A DNA stretch of 64,000 nt from Cyclina sinensis. Its lineage: Eukaryota; Mollusca; Bivalvia; Venerida; Veneridae. The stretch covers positions 37,569,521 to 37,633,520 of the forward strand of contig JAAONU010000002.1 of the NCBI GenBank assembly GCA_012932295.1, in the 5' to 3' direction. Each line of letters opens with the position of its first letter. The first letter of the stretch is position 1. Position numbers and translations under genes: made by a program. Under the pieces are notes generated by a model. That model was not told the origin of the DNA and searched no databases. It saw only the letters and a program-made list of their open reading frames with translations. Positions 12,501-24,412 of this stretch are shown here, piece by piece.

Positions 12501-12634
12501 AGCTGGAGAGAAAAGAAGAAATGAAGGGACAGCTTATGGGCAAGAGGAAGTCGTTCAAACAACACAAAATGGAAAAGAAACGTTTGAGAAAGCAAAGAAG
12601 ACAAGGACGTAAAATGATGGTGGACTCTGCGTAA
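9545..12634 (+). CDS. Secreted WAP-domain protein with Asp-rich block and Lys/Arg-rich tail (shell-matrix-like)
   Basis: Five exons: 9545-9593, 10022-10159, 10760-10847, 11319-11492, 12136-12634; total 948 nt, 315 aa, all junctions in phase. Residues 1-16 are a signal peptide (MRTGVFFLAFIATAFA). Residues about 18-62 are a WAP four-disulfide-core-like domain (KPGKCP, DLDC, KCC, CVAP) with fewer cysteines than the canonical eight. Residues 63-115 form a second Cys-rich module (PCNLAIC, DPCSDSC). Residues 117-149 hold about 27 Asp/Glu in 33 positions. Residues 151-315 are a strongly basic (about 60 Lys+Arg), helix-favouring tail rich in KK, RR and Q, with no cysteine. WAP domains occur in protease inhibitors and in nacre proteins such as perlwapin; Asp-rich and Lys-rich blocks are common in shell-matrix proteins. 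A biomineralisation role is inference from this composition. The gene has its own TATA box and poly(A) signal. Model confident, function less so. Confidence 0.85.
10632..10657. repeat. Short perfect inverted repeat
   Basis: CCGGTTAC and GTAACCGG form an 8-bp perfect stem around a 10-nt loop in intron 2 of the WAP-domain gene. It may be part of a small dispersed element; no function is claimed. Confidence 0.4.
11652..11906. repeat. 29-bp minisatellite, eight full copies plus one partial
   Basis: GCAGATACTC recurs every 29 bp at 11652, 11681, 11710, 11739, 11768, 11797, 11826, 11855 and 11884; the last copy lacks CTTAC. A single T/C difference (GTTTTG versus GTCTTG) marks unit types. Each unit carries TGTTTTGCAG, shaped like a 3' splice site, inside intron 4 of the WAP-domain gene. 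Open frames across it exist only because the array is repetitive and lacks stops. Confidence 0.95.
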
Positions 12635-12919
12635 TTGCTGTACATTGTGACTGATTAGAATAGTTCTTGCCTTATAACATTGTAATTCCTAATTTCTGGC
12701 CAGTATAATTGTCTGTTCGTAAGTGTGGTGACATGGTGTTCTTGTACCAGTGATTACTGTTCTTCACTCCAAATATTATGTCTAATTAAATCATCATTTC
12801 CTTTATTTCATCATCAACGTAATCATCATTTGTTCATTAATTGCAATATAACGCTGTTGATCGGCAAATATATTCCATTAGCTAACTTCTGTATCATGAA
12901 ACGTTTTTAAACCTTTTAA

Positions 12920-12925
12920 AATAAA
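12920..12925 (+). terminator. Poly(A) signal of the WAP-domain gene
   Basis: AATAAA lies 286 bp after the TAA at 12632-12634, a plausible 3' UTR length. Confidence 0.6.
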
Positions 12926-13920
12926 TGAAGATATAAATTATGTTTTTGTTAAGAATTTTTAAGATAAGTTTATGCCTACATAGAAAGTTGGTCATATTTG
13001 ATAGTCGTCCTGGATCGTTTTCTGTTCCAATGGTCCTGGGTTCGAACGAAAGTCACCCGTGTCACACTCGGTTGTATCAATAATGAACGTACTCTCTTTC
13101 ACTCACGCACAAGGTGTGCCATGACTTCTTTCAAATTATAAAATAAAACAACTGTTCTACATTATCACATATGCGCTATTTGCGAGAATGTAAATGCATG
13201 TAAACATGTGCCTTTTAGGAAGGGAAGTTACTCTTGTTGTTTTTTGGACTTGAGGCTTCATCTGCTTACTTCCTGCGCAATGTGCAGGATTCTTTTTACT
13301 GACTTTATACGAAAGCTCACACTCCCTTTCCCCATCAAATTAAATTACAGATTTGTTCTAGGAAATGGTCATACAAATTAACGGAAAATATCTTGTTACA
13401 AAAACAACAACCTCAGATTTAGTATAGGCGACAATAGTATATGAGAAATAATAAAGATAAGTCAAATGACACTAATGAATTGTGAACTACAGGAATAGTC
13501 CTGTGAAGTTATTATAAAATAGTAGATGCCTTAAATCCTTAAACCAGCACTTTCATGGTTGAGGCCGCAAATATGAAGTACGCACCATGCAGTTTTGCTC
13601 ATTTATATTTAGTTAAGCGGTTTCCGTCTATCATGAACGTTAAATTTTATACAGGTACTCGGGATAATAGAATTCTGTGGAGAAAAAAATTTGCTGTTGT
13701 CAGTAATGATTTTCTTTATCTTAGAGGGAATATAACTGTAGGGGTAAATAGCATCGTTATAGAAAATAACAAAAGCTGTCACTGGAAATTGACATATACC
13801 CCCGAAATGTAGCTTTGAAATGAGACTGGTGTAAATATATAATTAAATATGCCTGTGGAAAAAGAGATCAGACAAAAAATAGAGCATGAACTGAAAGTAA
13901 ATGGTTAAGTTATGTTTTTC
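12926..13920. other. Intergenic, no gene seen
   Basis: AT-rich sequence. A B-box-like GGGTTCGAAC near 13030 hints at another tRNA-derived SINE fragment. The open frame at 13555-13812 has no recognisable domain. Confidence 0.4.
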
Positions 13921-13924
13921 TGCT

Positions 13925-14646
13925 TCAGATTCTGTGGTTTTAGAGATGAAGCGTATACAAGATTTTAATATAGAAGTAAGAGTAAAAAGTGCCCATAACT
14001 CTGCCAAAAATAATCCGAGCAGAAACTGTTAATGATATGCACAACAGGGCTTGGTGACAAAATTCCTGTGAAGTTTCGAAATCCTCATAGCGGTTTTGGA
14101 GATGAAGTGTGGAGAATATTTTATATATATATATAAGTTATAGTAAAACAATGACTAAGTGCCCATAACTCTGCCAAAAATAATCCGAGCAGAAACTCCT
14201 GACAATATGCACAACCAGGCTTGGTGACAAACATTCCTGTGTAGATTCAATGAAATTCTCCAAGCGGTTTTGGAGATGAAGTGTGGACAAGACTTAAATA
14301 TAGAATAAGAGTAAAAAAGCGGAATCTCCTGACGATATGCACAACGAGGCTTGGTGACAAACATTCCTGTAAAGTTCCAATGAAATCCCTCAAGCGGTTT
14401 TGGAGATGAAGCGAGGATAAAATTTTAGAATTCAAAAATGACTAGGTGCCCATAACTCTGCCAAAAATAAATCGAGCGGAAACCTATTGATGATATACAC
14501 AACTAGAATTGGTGAAAAACACTCCTCTTAAGTTTCAATGAAATCCCTCAAGCGGTTTTGGAGATGAAGCGATGGCAAGATTTTACAGGACAGGCGGACG
14601 GACAGACGGACAGTGCCATTTCTATTTGCCTCCCTTCGGGGGCATG
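13925..14646. repeat. Tandem degenerate dispersed repeat with hairpin end
   Basis: About four units of roughly 130-170 bp share TGCCCATAACTCTGCC, a central AATATGCACAAC-type block and AAGCGGTTTTGGAGATGAAG. The array ends with GGACGGACAGACGGACAG and a CTCCCTTCGGGGG hairpin, the same end type as the element at 44990-45355. These features mark a high-copy bivalve repeat. Confidence 0.75.
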
Positions 14647-15860
14647 AAAATGACGTTTGCAATACAAATTGAGTGGTTCTGAATACAAATGCCACAACTA
14701 CTGACCACAAACACACCATTTATTGTCACATGTCCTTTTCCTTGGCTTATTAACAAGTTACATTCACCTTCAATGTGCTCTTTTTCAAGCTAAAATATTC
14801 AGCAAATCTCATTTTTGAATACAAATTTTCATGCCTTCATGCATTCCTCCCATATCTAGTGATTGTCACTTAGATCTATATACCACCTTATGTTGCAAGT
14901 GCAACACCAATGTTTACTTTTTCTTCCACCAGGGACACAGTGTTTTCAAAACACAAGTTGTCCCTTTTCCTAAAAGATAACATCATTCAACGTCAGTTCA
15001 TACATAACATTTTCCAACTACACTGCGCCAACCATCTTTTTCAAAGATATTTCTTGTTTATTCATTTAAGCCCTTGGAGTTTAATGTTGGTTAACGTTTT
15101 CAACTACTCTGAGCATTAATACCTCTGTAAATGCTGACGTCAATGTAATTCTAATGGAATCAAAGGGAAGATGAAATTAGGAAAGTCTGATTTGTTTATT
15201 TTTACAGAAAACAATATGCTAGAAGAGAAAATTGGTAAAGTATTCTATTTTATCACGTAAATGTATAAAAAAGAACTTATTTCGCAACAATCAAACCTGT
15301 AAAGAGGAATTAGTTGTATTTTCACTAAATCTTCTAAGATTCATTGGCTGTGATAAGTAATTTATCTCACAAACATTCCATTCTTCCACTACAAGGCTCA
15401 ATTTTAATATACTCTCATTTTAATCATGAAACATCAGATAAAACTAGAAAAAAAATCTACAATTAATCGTATGATATATCAATAGATATAGATACTTTTC
15501 ACTGTGATAATGCATACATATTAAAATACAAATATTTACTTATGTGTTAATAAATTTCAGTTTCCCGGTGTCATAATGGAATTATTTCTACAATCACTCA
15601 CCAGACACCTTTATTTCATGAGATCGCACCATATTTCATCAAATGCTTCCACACGTTTTGTTTCATTTCATAATTGTTTGTACCTAACAAGCTCATTCGA
15701 AATTATATCCTTCTGAAGCTATTCAGATATTTAAGATTTCCAGGTTCTACAGTGGTTCAATTTACGACCAGGGAAAAAATGTAGTCTGCAGAGAATTTTG
15801 GACAGCACTTTATACACGATACAACCGATCTTATACATAATTCATACAAATTAAGACTTT
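14647..15860. other. Intergenic and likely 3' UTR of the GT92 gene
   Basis: No coding signal was seen. On the minus strand AATAAA (plus-strand 15611-15616) lies about 250 bp after the GT92 stop and is a candidate poly(A) signal. Confidence 0.4.
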
Positions 15861-15865
15861 TCAAG

Positions 15866-18800
15866 TTAATGTTTTGAATCTTTAAGCTGAGAAAGGACAT
15901 TTAGAACATCGCTTTTGATATTATCTGCTAACATTTCCATGACTCTAGAAGTGACCCTTTCAAAATCTAAACAGACATCCCCTGTTCTATTGTTACTAAC
16001 AAGTAATGTGTTATACATTTTAGCTTTCGTTTTTACTTCTTTGTTCCAGATTGATCGACAAGATCGAAAATGATGAATCGCTGCTGAGTTTCCACTGGCA
16101 TATCTCACTCTGAAAAGAAAAATTAAAATATCTATAAAGCTTTTTTCCTCTTGTTTCTTTCTTTCTTTCTTTTTTCTTCTTTTTTCTTAGTTATCTTTTC
16201 TTTTCTTTCTTTCTTTCTTCACACAAGTTTGGAAGGATGCATAAAAATGTCTCTGATACTAAACTGAGAAAAGGGGAAGTAAAATTCAATTAAAAAACAG
16301 ATCTTAATATAAATATCTCTAAACAGTTGTCTATATTCAGCGGCAGAAATTACAGGAATTTGAAATGTTTTAAAGTCCCAAACACCTCGAGTATATAATT
16401 ATAATAAAGAAGAGGAACACAGTGGACTGTATACACTAGCCTATCTTTGTTATTATATCCTACATTAATCACACAATTTACAAAATACAGCATTAGTACC
16501 AGCAATTCCTGTCGTCAAGTGCCTTCAGGAATGTCTTTTCAAATGAAAACTTTTTTTTAAAGAAAATTCAACTACTCTAGTAATTTTTTACTAGTAAAAA
16601 CATTGTGTCAAGTTCATGTGGCAGAAATACTAAGAAATAATTTCGAAGAATTTTTGACCGGTATAGGTAAGTAAATATTTCTATTTACATTTCACATGAT
16701 TGACACGAATTCTTCAAACAAATAAGTTTAACCTGTTGAAATTCCAGTGAAAACACCACAGGTACCGAAATGATCAACAGAAACCAATTCTCTGTTAAAT
16801 AGACAGACACCTCAGAAAAGAAAAATGTTAAGTAAATGAGAGAGAGATCTTATAAAACACAGCCAAGACGTCGATTAGATAATTCTTAAAATCCATTGCA
16901 CTTTCTGATTGGCCTATTTGATTATCATTCATTCTAACACTATCCGCAATTTGCCGACAATAAACAAAGAAGGAACTGAGCGTGATATATCAGGCAATAT
17001 ATAATGTAAATGCTGCTAGTAGCAGCGTACAGCTGTTGCACGCAATTAACTCAACACCTTTTCTCAATAAATAAAGTATTAACAGATGAAATATTTCAAA
17101 TCGTTGCTTCCTGTTGAAAAACGAAAAACTCTGGTATAAACAACCTACTTGTATCCTGGTTCTGTCTTACAGACATGCGACGAACAGGAAGCAGGAACTA
17201 ATGCCCTAGGTCTGACAGCCAGTTTGGGCCTGTCCCTGATCGCCATTGTACTGTTGAGTTGTCTACCGACATACAGGGGGTGAGCCGGGTTAACTGGATC
17301 CCAAGAAGAAATGTGCACCATTGTCTTGAAACTAATGATAGCCAATTTCTTTTTTGATCGAAATTCCGTTTTCTGGAATGTTATTTAGTGTAGTGATTTA
17401 GACATGTTATTTAGTGTAGTGATTTAGACATGTTATTTAGTGTAGTGATTTAGACATGTTATTTAGTGTAGTGATTTAGACATGTTATTTATGGAAAAGG
17501 TTAATACAAGCTAGCAACATTTATCAGTGAGTAAATCTTTTTGACCGTTTATCAAGTTATTTGCCAGTTTATGACTTTAAAACTGAAAGTATTTTGTTCT
17601 GTCACGTCATGTACTTATAGTATGAAATCAGCAAAATTTTCAGAAAAAAAAACCCCAAAACAACAAAAAAACAAAAACAAAACAAACAAACAAAGAAGAT
17701 GAACGGACCTGCAATTCAACACATAAAATTACTGTTGTTTTGTATAAGTAGACCCTCTAATTCTATAACCTAAAAAATAACCATTTCAATCCCACAAGTG
17801 ATTCCACATGTTCAGCATTGGTAGCAACAGCTCTAGAAAGAAGTCATCGTGAGTTGTTCAGAATTACATTTTTGCCGATATAGATATCCTGGATTTATTT
17901 CTACCAATATTATATGTTCGCATAAACAAATGACTCGTGCGTGAAAAAAAATCTTACAAGATATTTTTTCAGTGAATTCTGGGACACGATATTTTCTGGA
18001 ACAAGAATTTCATCGATGTCTAGAAACACCCCATATTCGTACTCCTTCATTCTTTCCATGCAGTCAAGAATTGCACCACCAGCGTCTACATATGCTATAA
18101 GTTTTTTCTTCCAGAGAAAACGAGGGTAACTGTCTGAAATTAAACTTGTTTATAATGAATCATGAAAATTATACATCATACAGTTAAACTGCGTTTTTTT
18201 ATCCAAATTTAGACAAAATTATTTTTAATAATTAAACGAGAACAAAATTTGAGAAGAAAACGATGAAGATAAAAAGAAGGAAAAAGAAAAGGAAAAAACA
18301 AAGAAAAAAGAAGAGAAAGAAGAAGAAAGAGGAGGAAGAAGAAGAAAGAGGAGAAAGGGAAGAAGAAAAAATGTTGTTATTTTAACTATTATACTTTCTT
18401 ATATTCTTTAATTTCCTCTAGAATATCAATTTAAAAATGTTTGACTCAATTCCTACCACTACTACTGTTTTCATTGCTTTGACACTGATACCGTTATTGT
18501 TTGTTAACTTCTTGTTAACAGCGCACCTGTTTCGATTGGCATTATTTCAACTGCTGACAACTCCTTTAAAGTTTCAATTCTTTGGCTCAGTGGTATAGTG
18601 TAATGTTATTTTAAGATAAGCATGTTTCAAATCCCGTACAGACCGAGGTTTTTCTAAAGCATTGCATTTTTACGTTGCGGAAGAAAATTCGTTAGATGGG
18701 ACTCGTACGGACTGCCCGCTCATTGTAAACAGCATACAACGGTTTCCCACTTGAAATTTCAGTTTCATCATTATGGGTGCTAACTTTCTGAAAATAATGT

Positions 18801-21800
18801 GTGTAACTTCCGACTGTGGCCTTCTGCTTCGATTAGTAACCTTAACCTCTGACTACTCCGTCAGAATTTCAGTTTCTTAGCAAGGTGGTCTAGAGTCTTG
18901 GTTTTTCAAGATAGGCATTGGCTTGAATCTTTTGGGGACCAGAATCTTTCTGATGCATTGCATCTTTGTTTTACGGACGGTGGTATATCAACAACGCCAC
19001 TGCTTTTCCTTTGTCCGCTTCATTTTATCTTTTGTCTGTTGACGGTGTTTCACATAACGGGCCATTTTTTAATCAGACGAATAGTAACACTGTTTTTCTT
19101 GCCTTCTCTTATTATTTTATTCGTATATCATATTTGATGGTGATATGAAATAATTATCAGTTTTCACTACTACGTTTGTGGAGTTAGGTCACCTAAGGCC
19201 AGTAAATGATAGTTCTAGATAGAAACATTAACTTACCATTTTTCGGAACATCAAAAGGAAAGATGGTTGCAAGTCCAATTTTCTCGTAGTAATCAAGCAC
19301 GGCTCTCGCATCGGCGTTTAAATCTTTGTGAACGTAACAAAGTATTTTCGTAATTCCTAAAAACTTTTGCGCTTCGAACCATTCTACCAAACGATCAGCT
19401 TTTATAAACCCATACAGGATCTTAGCGCACAAAACAATCCCATCTATTATTCGTTTAGGAATAGTTTCTGTGTGTATGTAGTGACTTATATTTCTGGAGC
19501 ATGAACCATTTCCGGCAACGAGCGAAACTTTTGTCACTGATTTTACCGAAGGTGGTATCAAAGATGAAACTTGTATTGCGTTAATTGGAACCGTTTTGAA
19601 GGAAAATTTCGTTTTACGAATGTCGACCGTTCTGGCAATTATCTTATTTCGGGATTTGTAGAAACAACACCGAACTTGGTCAAAATTTGTTCTTTTTCTT
19701 TCATTCCATCCTGTTATTACAATAATACTGTCTGGTGTTTTTCCAGTGTTGTTCGTTGTTTTAAGGGCTGACAGCAGGTATGGTCCAAAGTCTGAAGCAG
19801 TAACAAACGCTGGCCTTTTAAACGTTACTTCCTTTCGTACTGTATTTACCGCTGCTGGTCTGACTGGTTCTAGGAACACCTCATGGCCACAAACTGGTTT
19901 GAAAATGCCCTGAAAAATATCACACATCGCACTTAAGATTGATTATTCTGCTCTTGCCAGAAGTGGTAGTCTATATTTTTATTGATATAAAATATTCAAT
20001 AGTTCATGATTTGTTAACGCACACACAAACACACGCACACGCGCACGCACACACACACCTCTCTAAAATCGATAATAAACACAGCTAGCGAGTGACACTG
20101 ATAAAAGTATATAAGGTTGCAACAATTTTGAAAAAATACTGCAATGCAATTGAACTAAATATAATTTCAATCACGTACAAACGTAACATTAATCTATTGA
20201 GGGACTGACCTTTTTTAAGACGTAACCGCTCCAATTTCCATTACTACTGTCACAAATGTTAAACTTGAGGGTGAAGTTTTCAATCTTTCCTGCATAACAA
20301 AAAGTATTTATAGGTACATGGTGACAAATGATAAATGATACAAGATAGTTTTCTAATTTACACATTTCTTTCATTACATCCAGTCAAAAACAACCTTTTC
20401 GACATTTTTAGCAAATATGACACGAAAATCTTGCTTAGTTTTACGTTTAATGAACATTTATATTGCAACACCTAGTAAAAATAATTTGCATATGCGCTTT
20501 GTTTTAACTGTAATACTTGTAATCTTTCTTAAATGCAAAAGCGGCTATCTAATATCAAATACTTGTAATCTTTCTTAAATGCAAAGGCGGCTATCTTATA
20601 TCAAATACTTGTAATCTTTCTTAAATGCAAAGGCGGCTATCTTATATCAAATACTTGTAATCTTTCTTAAATGCAAAAGCGGCTATCTAATATCAAATAC
20701 TTGTAATCTTTTTTAAATGCAAAGGCGGCTATCTTATATCAAATACTTGTAATCTTTCTTAAATGCAAAGGCGGCTATCTTATATCAAATACTTGTAATC
20801 TTTCTTAAATGCAAAGGCGGCTATCTAATATCAAATACTTGTAATCTTTCTTAAATGCAAAGGCGGCTATCTTATATCAAATACTTGTAATCTTTCTTAA
20901 ATGCAAAAGCGGCTATCTAATATCAAATACTTGTAATCTTTTTTAAATGCAAAGGCGGCTATCTTATATCAAATACTTGTAATCTTTCTTAAATGCAAAG
21001 GCGGCTATCTTATATCAAATACTTGTAATCTTTCTTAAATGCAAAGGCGGCTATCTAATATCAAATACTTGTAATCTTTCTTAAATGCAAAGGCGGCTAT
21101 CTTATATCAAATACTTGTAATCTTTCTTAAATGCAAAGGCGGCTATCTTATATCAAATACTTGTAATCTTTCTTAAATGCAAAGGCGGCTATCTAATATC
21201 AAATACTTGTAATCATTCTTAAATGCAAAGGCGGCTATCTTATATCAAATACTTGTAATCTTTCTTAAATGCAAAGGCGGCTATCTAATATCAAATACTT
21301 GTAAAATTTCTTAAATGCAAAGGCGGCTATCTAATATCAAATACTTGTAAATAAGATCATAAATCTGCTGTCGTTTATTGCTTATAGAACAGCCTGTAGG
21401 AAGGAATTTACATTTTATGATTTGGGATTGACTCGAGGTCTGGACGTCCTTCACGTTCAGTGTCAGAAAATGTCGTTAAGAGGGTTTTTTTCTAACGCTG
21501 TCAACAGCGACTGTTTGAAAGTATGAAATGAACATGACTCCACGGTCGCGTTATTTAAAGAAAAAGGACTCCATTTTTAGTGTGATAATACCACTTAGAA
21601 ATTAATGAAACTCTTTGTATCATTTCACAGGTCCATTTTATACAGTATTCTGACTCCCTTCTTATGTACATACACACTTGGCTTACTTTATTCTGTAAAA
21701 CATTAATTTTATACATAAATGCTTATGAAGTAGACCTGATAAAATATTTTTTATACAGTTACTTTGAAGGGGCAAGCTAGACTCGTATATGGATCGCCTG

Positions 21801-24412
21801 AACAATTCAAGTACAAAGTTTAATTTATCCATAGACTCAGGACTAGGTCAAATTCTACTAAATTATTTCAGGTAAAGCTCTACTAAATTATTTCCCGAAA
21901 ATCGCCATTATAGGACTAAGCCCGCTCATGTTACAAGACCCATCCGGCAAACTGCATGAGTGTTTTCGTCCAGATCCGTCTTAAACATAAACAAATCAGC
22001 ATTTAAAATAAAGGCCAATAATGATACTTTACTTAGTCCTGTATTTTAAGTCAATGACGCCCATCCCCTGATTGGCGCATTTTTTTTTTTTTGCAAATCA
22101 CAATTTAACCGCTGAAGATTATTACGATTTTGAAATTTCCGATGAAGACGCTAATATATTCTATTGCAGATTTCAAAAACTTATAACTGTTAAAACTTGA
22201 AATTATTATTATTAGCCAATCAGATTTCTCCGCGCAAGTATCTACAGACAACTGACAGGTGCCCACCATGTATGAAAACCTAAAGCAATTTATATTTGAA
22301 ACTGACAAAAATAAATTACAGTATAGTGTGTCGCTAAAATTGATATAGGGATCGCTATTTCATACACGTGCATATGAAAGAAGAAACTAATGATATGATT
22401 ATAGATTGATATAAAAGCAAGCTAGATCGGTGGCAATGCCACAAATCCAGCTTTTTTCAACAATAATAACAATTGACGCAATAACATTTCCAAAGTGTTG
22501 TAGTACGTTTGAGACTACATTGAACACAAGAGCAGAGTGTCATGTAAAAACAACTTAACTAACTTGATCAAGCACTGAAGAGAATTTAAACATGACCATG
22601 ATATAATCATTGTTATAATACATGTAATGATTATATTATGAGGATGAATTAACAATTACAGTAATGTTTTATGACAACGTACATATTTTGCTTTAGTCAT
22701 AATAATGTGAAAAATAAAATATGTATAGAATGCACAAATATCAAGATTATTACTTAAGTTCAACTTCTGGTGACAAGCAGATAAGCTACCGTGACAAGCT
22801 ACCTTATAACAAGACTTGACACAGTTAGACAATGCCAAAGATAATTAAAGATTTTGAACAGAAACCTATAATATATAATAACGGTGCTACTTAAAAATGT
22901 CTTACTACTAGAGGCAAGTTGTAACATGAAATATTGAGCCGAAGCCAAAATTCTATTTTTGTATCAGTGAGCGACCCTAAAAGGAAGCTCAAGTGAGGTT
23001 AAACTTAAGTAAGATATTGAGCAGAAACCTAAAATCTAATTAACTACAAGCAACCTCCGGCTCGTGAGTCCGGCGTTCTAACCGCTTCAAACCAGTGAAC
23101 AAACAATTTGCTTTACCTCCTATTTTAAACATTGTGAGACACGAACAATAATTTTTGGTGATATTATCTGAAACACGATACTTGAGTTCATTTCTTGATC
23201 CTGCTTAAAAGGACAGAGCTAGAGTTACATGAATAACTAGCCCAAGTATGTGATCAAACTTTTACAATGTATTTATACCTGAATGTGGAGGACACTCAGG
23301 TAAAATGGCCTGCGTTGATTCTATTATTAAGCAAGCAATTTGCCTGTAATCTTTAAAAACAGTCATCATTGTTTTAACATAGAAAGAGGATGACTTAATT
23401 TTGACAAGAACTTTATAAAATATTCTCAAATGTACAGCTTATGTTCTTTTTTTATCTAAAACTTTGGATATAACAAATATGTTTGAAAAAAATTAAGTAA
23501 GGATCAGTTTCATAAAAGAAATTTTAATCCTGTTTCCTAAGCAAAACTAGTTAACAACTGAAGTAATTAAAGATTTTTTTTCAGATGACCCTTTTGTCCC
23601 ACAAACTGTCTACAGACTGAGCAGTTTATAAAGTAAGAAGTGCTGTTATTTAAAGAAATGCATCAACTTATAAACGGTTATTTTAAGTGTATTTATTAAG
23701 TACTTAGATTCGTATTTATTTACAAAATAACTTTAAATCAGACGTTTTAGTCTCTTATTATTAGCAATGCATCTCTATACCGTTGTCGTTCCCTCGGCAA
23801 TAAACGATTTAATCACGTAGGCCCCACTTGTATTGAGAAATAACTGAATGTTCTCTAGAGAGGTATTTACAAATCACAATGTTCAATTGTATATTGTCGG
23901 TTACGTTAAATTTGGGTTAAAATGAGATAAATATTGGTTCTAATTTTAACCTGAAGTTCTAGGAATAATGCCATATTTACCGACTCATAGAGTACGAAAT
24001 TCTGAACTCCGATGTTGAATATTGGTTACAATCATCTGATTAGGCATAAGTCACTACAGATTGCGTTTCAAATTATTGACAAAACAAAATCAAAATGCAA
24101 CACGGTTGAAAGACATTTTAATACGGTCAGAACATTTGGAAGTAATTAGTTTAAAAAAGTTGAAGAGATAAGTTAATATTGACATGAAAATGAACAAATA
24201 TTACCTCAGATTTTGAAAATTTTACACTCCACGTTCAATTACAATTCTAACACGTTAACACTCTGAACCTTGCCCACTCAATGTTTAACTAAATATATAG
24301 TATACCATATAACAAAATGATATTTACCTATGAGCACTAATATTGACGCCATAAGAAAACCGATGAAAACAAACAATACACGTGCCCAAGTGAAGCGTTT
24401 CTCGGACATCAT
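15866..24412 (-). CDS. Glycosyltransferase family 92 (DUF23), type II membrane protein
   Basis: Six exons on the minus strand: 24412-24328, 20289-20210, 19909-19237, 18133-17958, 17372-17149, 16109-15866; total 1482 nt, 493 aa, every junction in phase. Two ATGs in a row open the frame. A short cytoplasmic stretch is followed by a signal anchor (residues about 12-28, VLFVFIGFLMASILVLI), the type II topology of Golgi transferases. Family marks: FKPVCGHEVF; the helix block ADRLVEWFEAQKFLGITKIL; VLDYYEKIGLATIFPFDVP; FLDIDEILVP with a DxD-type metal site (Asp318/Asp320); a downstream RPKLAVRP; and IHHFRSC near the C-terminus. Several N-glycosylation sequons are present (NFT, NWS, NGS, NIS, NST, NRT). 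Known GT92 members include C. elegans GALT-1, which adds galactose to core fucose of N-glycans; the acceptor here cannot be told from sequence. The neighbours suggest no pathway link. Confidence 0.93.
16146..16218. repeat. CTTT-rich simple repeat
   Basis: Runs of TTTC/TTCTT lie in the last intron of the GT92 gene, just upstream (in transcription order) of the terminal exon. Confidence 0.7.
17381..17484. repeat. 26-bp minisatellite, four copies, abutting an exon
   Basis: TTATTTAGTGTAGTGATTTA recurs at 17381, 17407, 17433 and 17459. On the transcribed strand the array ends only about 8 bp before the acceptor of GT92 exon 5 (exon start 17372), so it occupies the branch-point region. Confidence 0.9.
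18250..18371. repeat. Polypurine (GAA/GGA-rich) tract
   Basis: About 120 nt of almost pure A/G on the plus strand, so polypyrimidine in the GT92 transcript, within intron 3. Such tracts can form triplex or H-DNA; this is general knowledge and was not tested. Confidence 0.8.
18587..18648 (+). repeat. tRNA-derived SINE head
   Basis: TGGCTCAGTGG (A-box-like) is followed about 45 nt later by GTTTCAAATCCC (B-box-like), the spacing expected for an internal Pol III promoter. It lies antisense in GT92 intron 3. Confidence 0.45.
20018..20059. repeat. CA-rich microsatellite
   Basis: Imperfect (CA)n with CGCA interruptions in GT92 intron 2. Confidence 0.85.
20512..21351. repeat. 46-bp satellite, 18 units, with higher-order pattern
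   Basis: Each unit holds ATACTTGTAATCTTTCTTAA and GGCGGCTATCT. Variant sites (AAAGC/AAGGC, CTAAT/CTTAT, CTTTCTT/CTTTTTT) let units be ordered; units 4-8 and 9-13 show the same five-unit pattern, a 230-bp higher-order repeat. The array lies in intron 1 of the GT92 gene. There are no unique spacers, so it is not a CRISPR array. Confidence 0.95.

Noticed and set aside
12192..12645. Minus-strand frames of 102 and 113 aa
   Set aside because: Antisense shadows of the Lys/Arg-rich exon 5, whose sense frame is joined in phase to four upstream exons.
20512..21351. CRISPR-like regular repeat array
   Set aside because: Units are contiguous without unique spacers, the host is eukaryotic, and no cas genes exist. 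It is a satellite.
23040..23095. tRNA-Val-like sequence on the minus strand
   Set aside because: It has an anticodon-stem-like CCGGA-CTCACGA-GCCGG but no B box or acceptor stem; too degraded to call.
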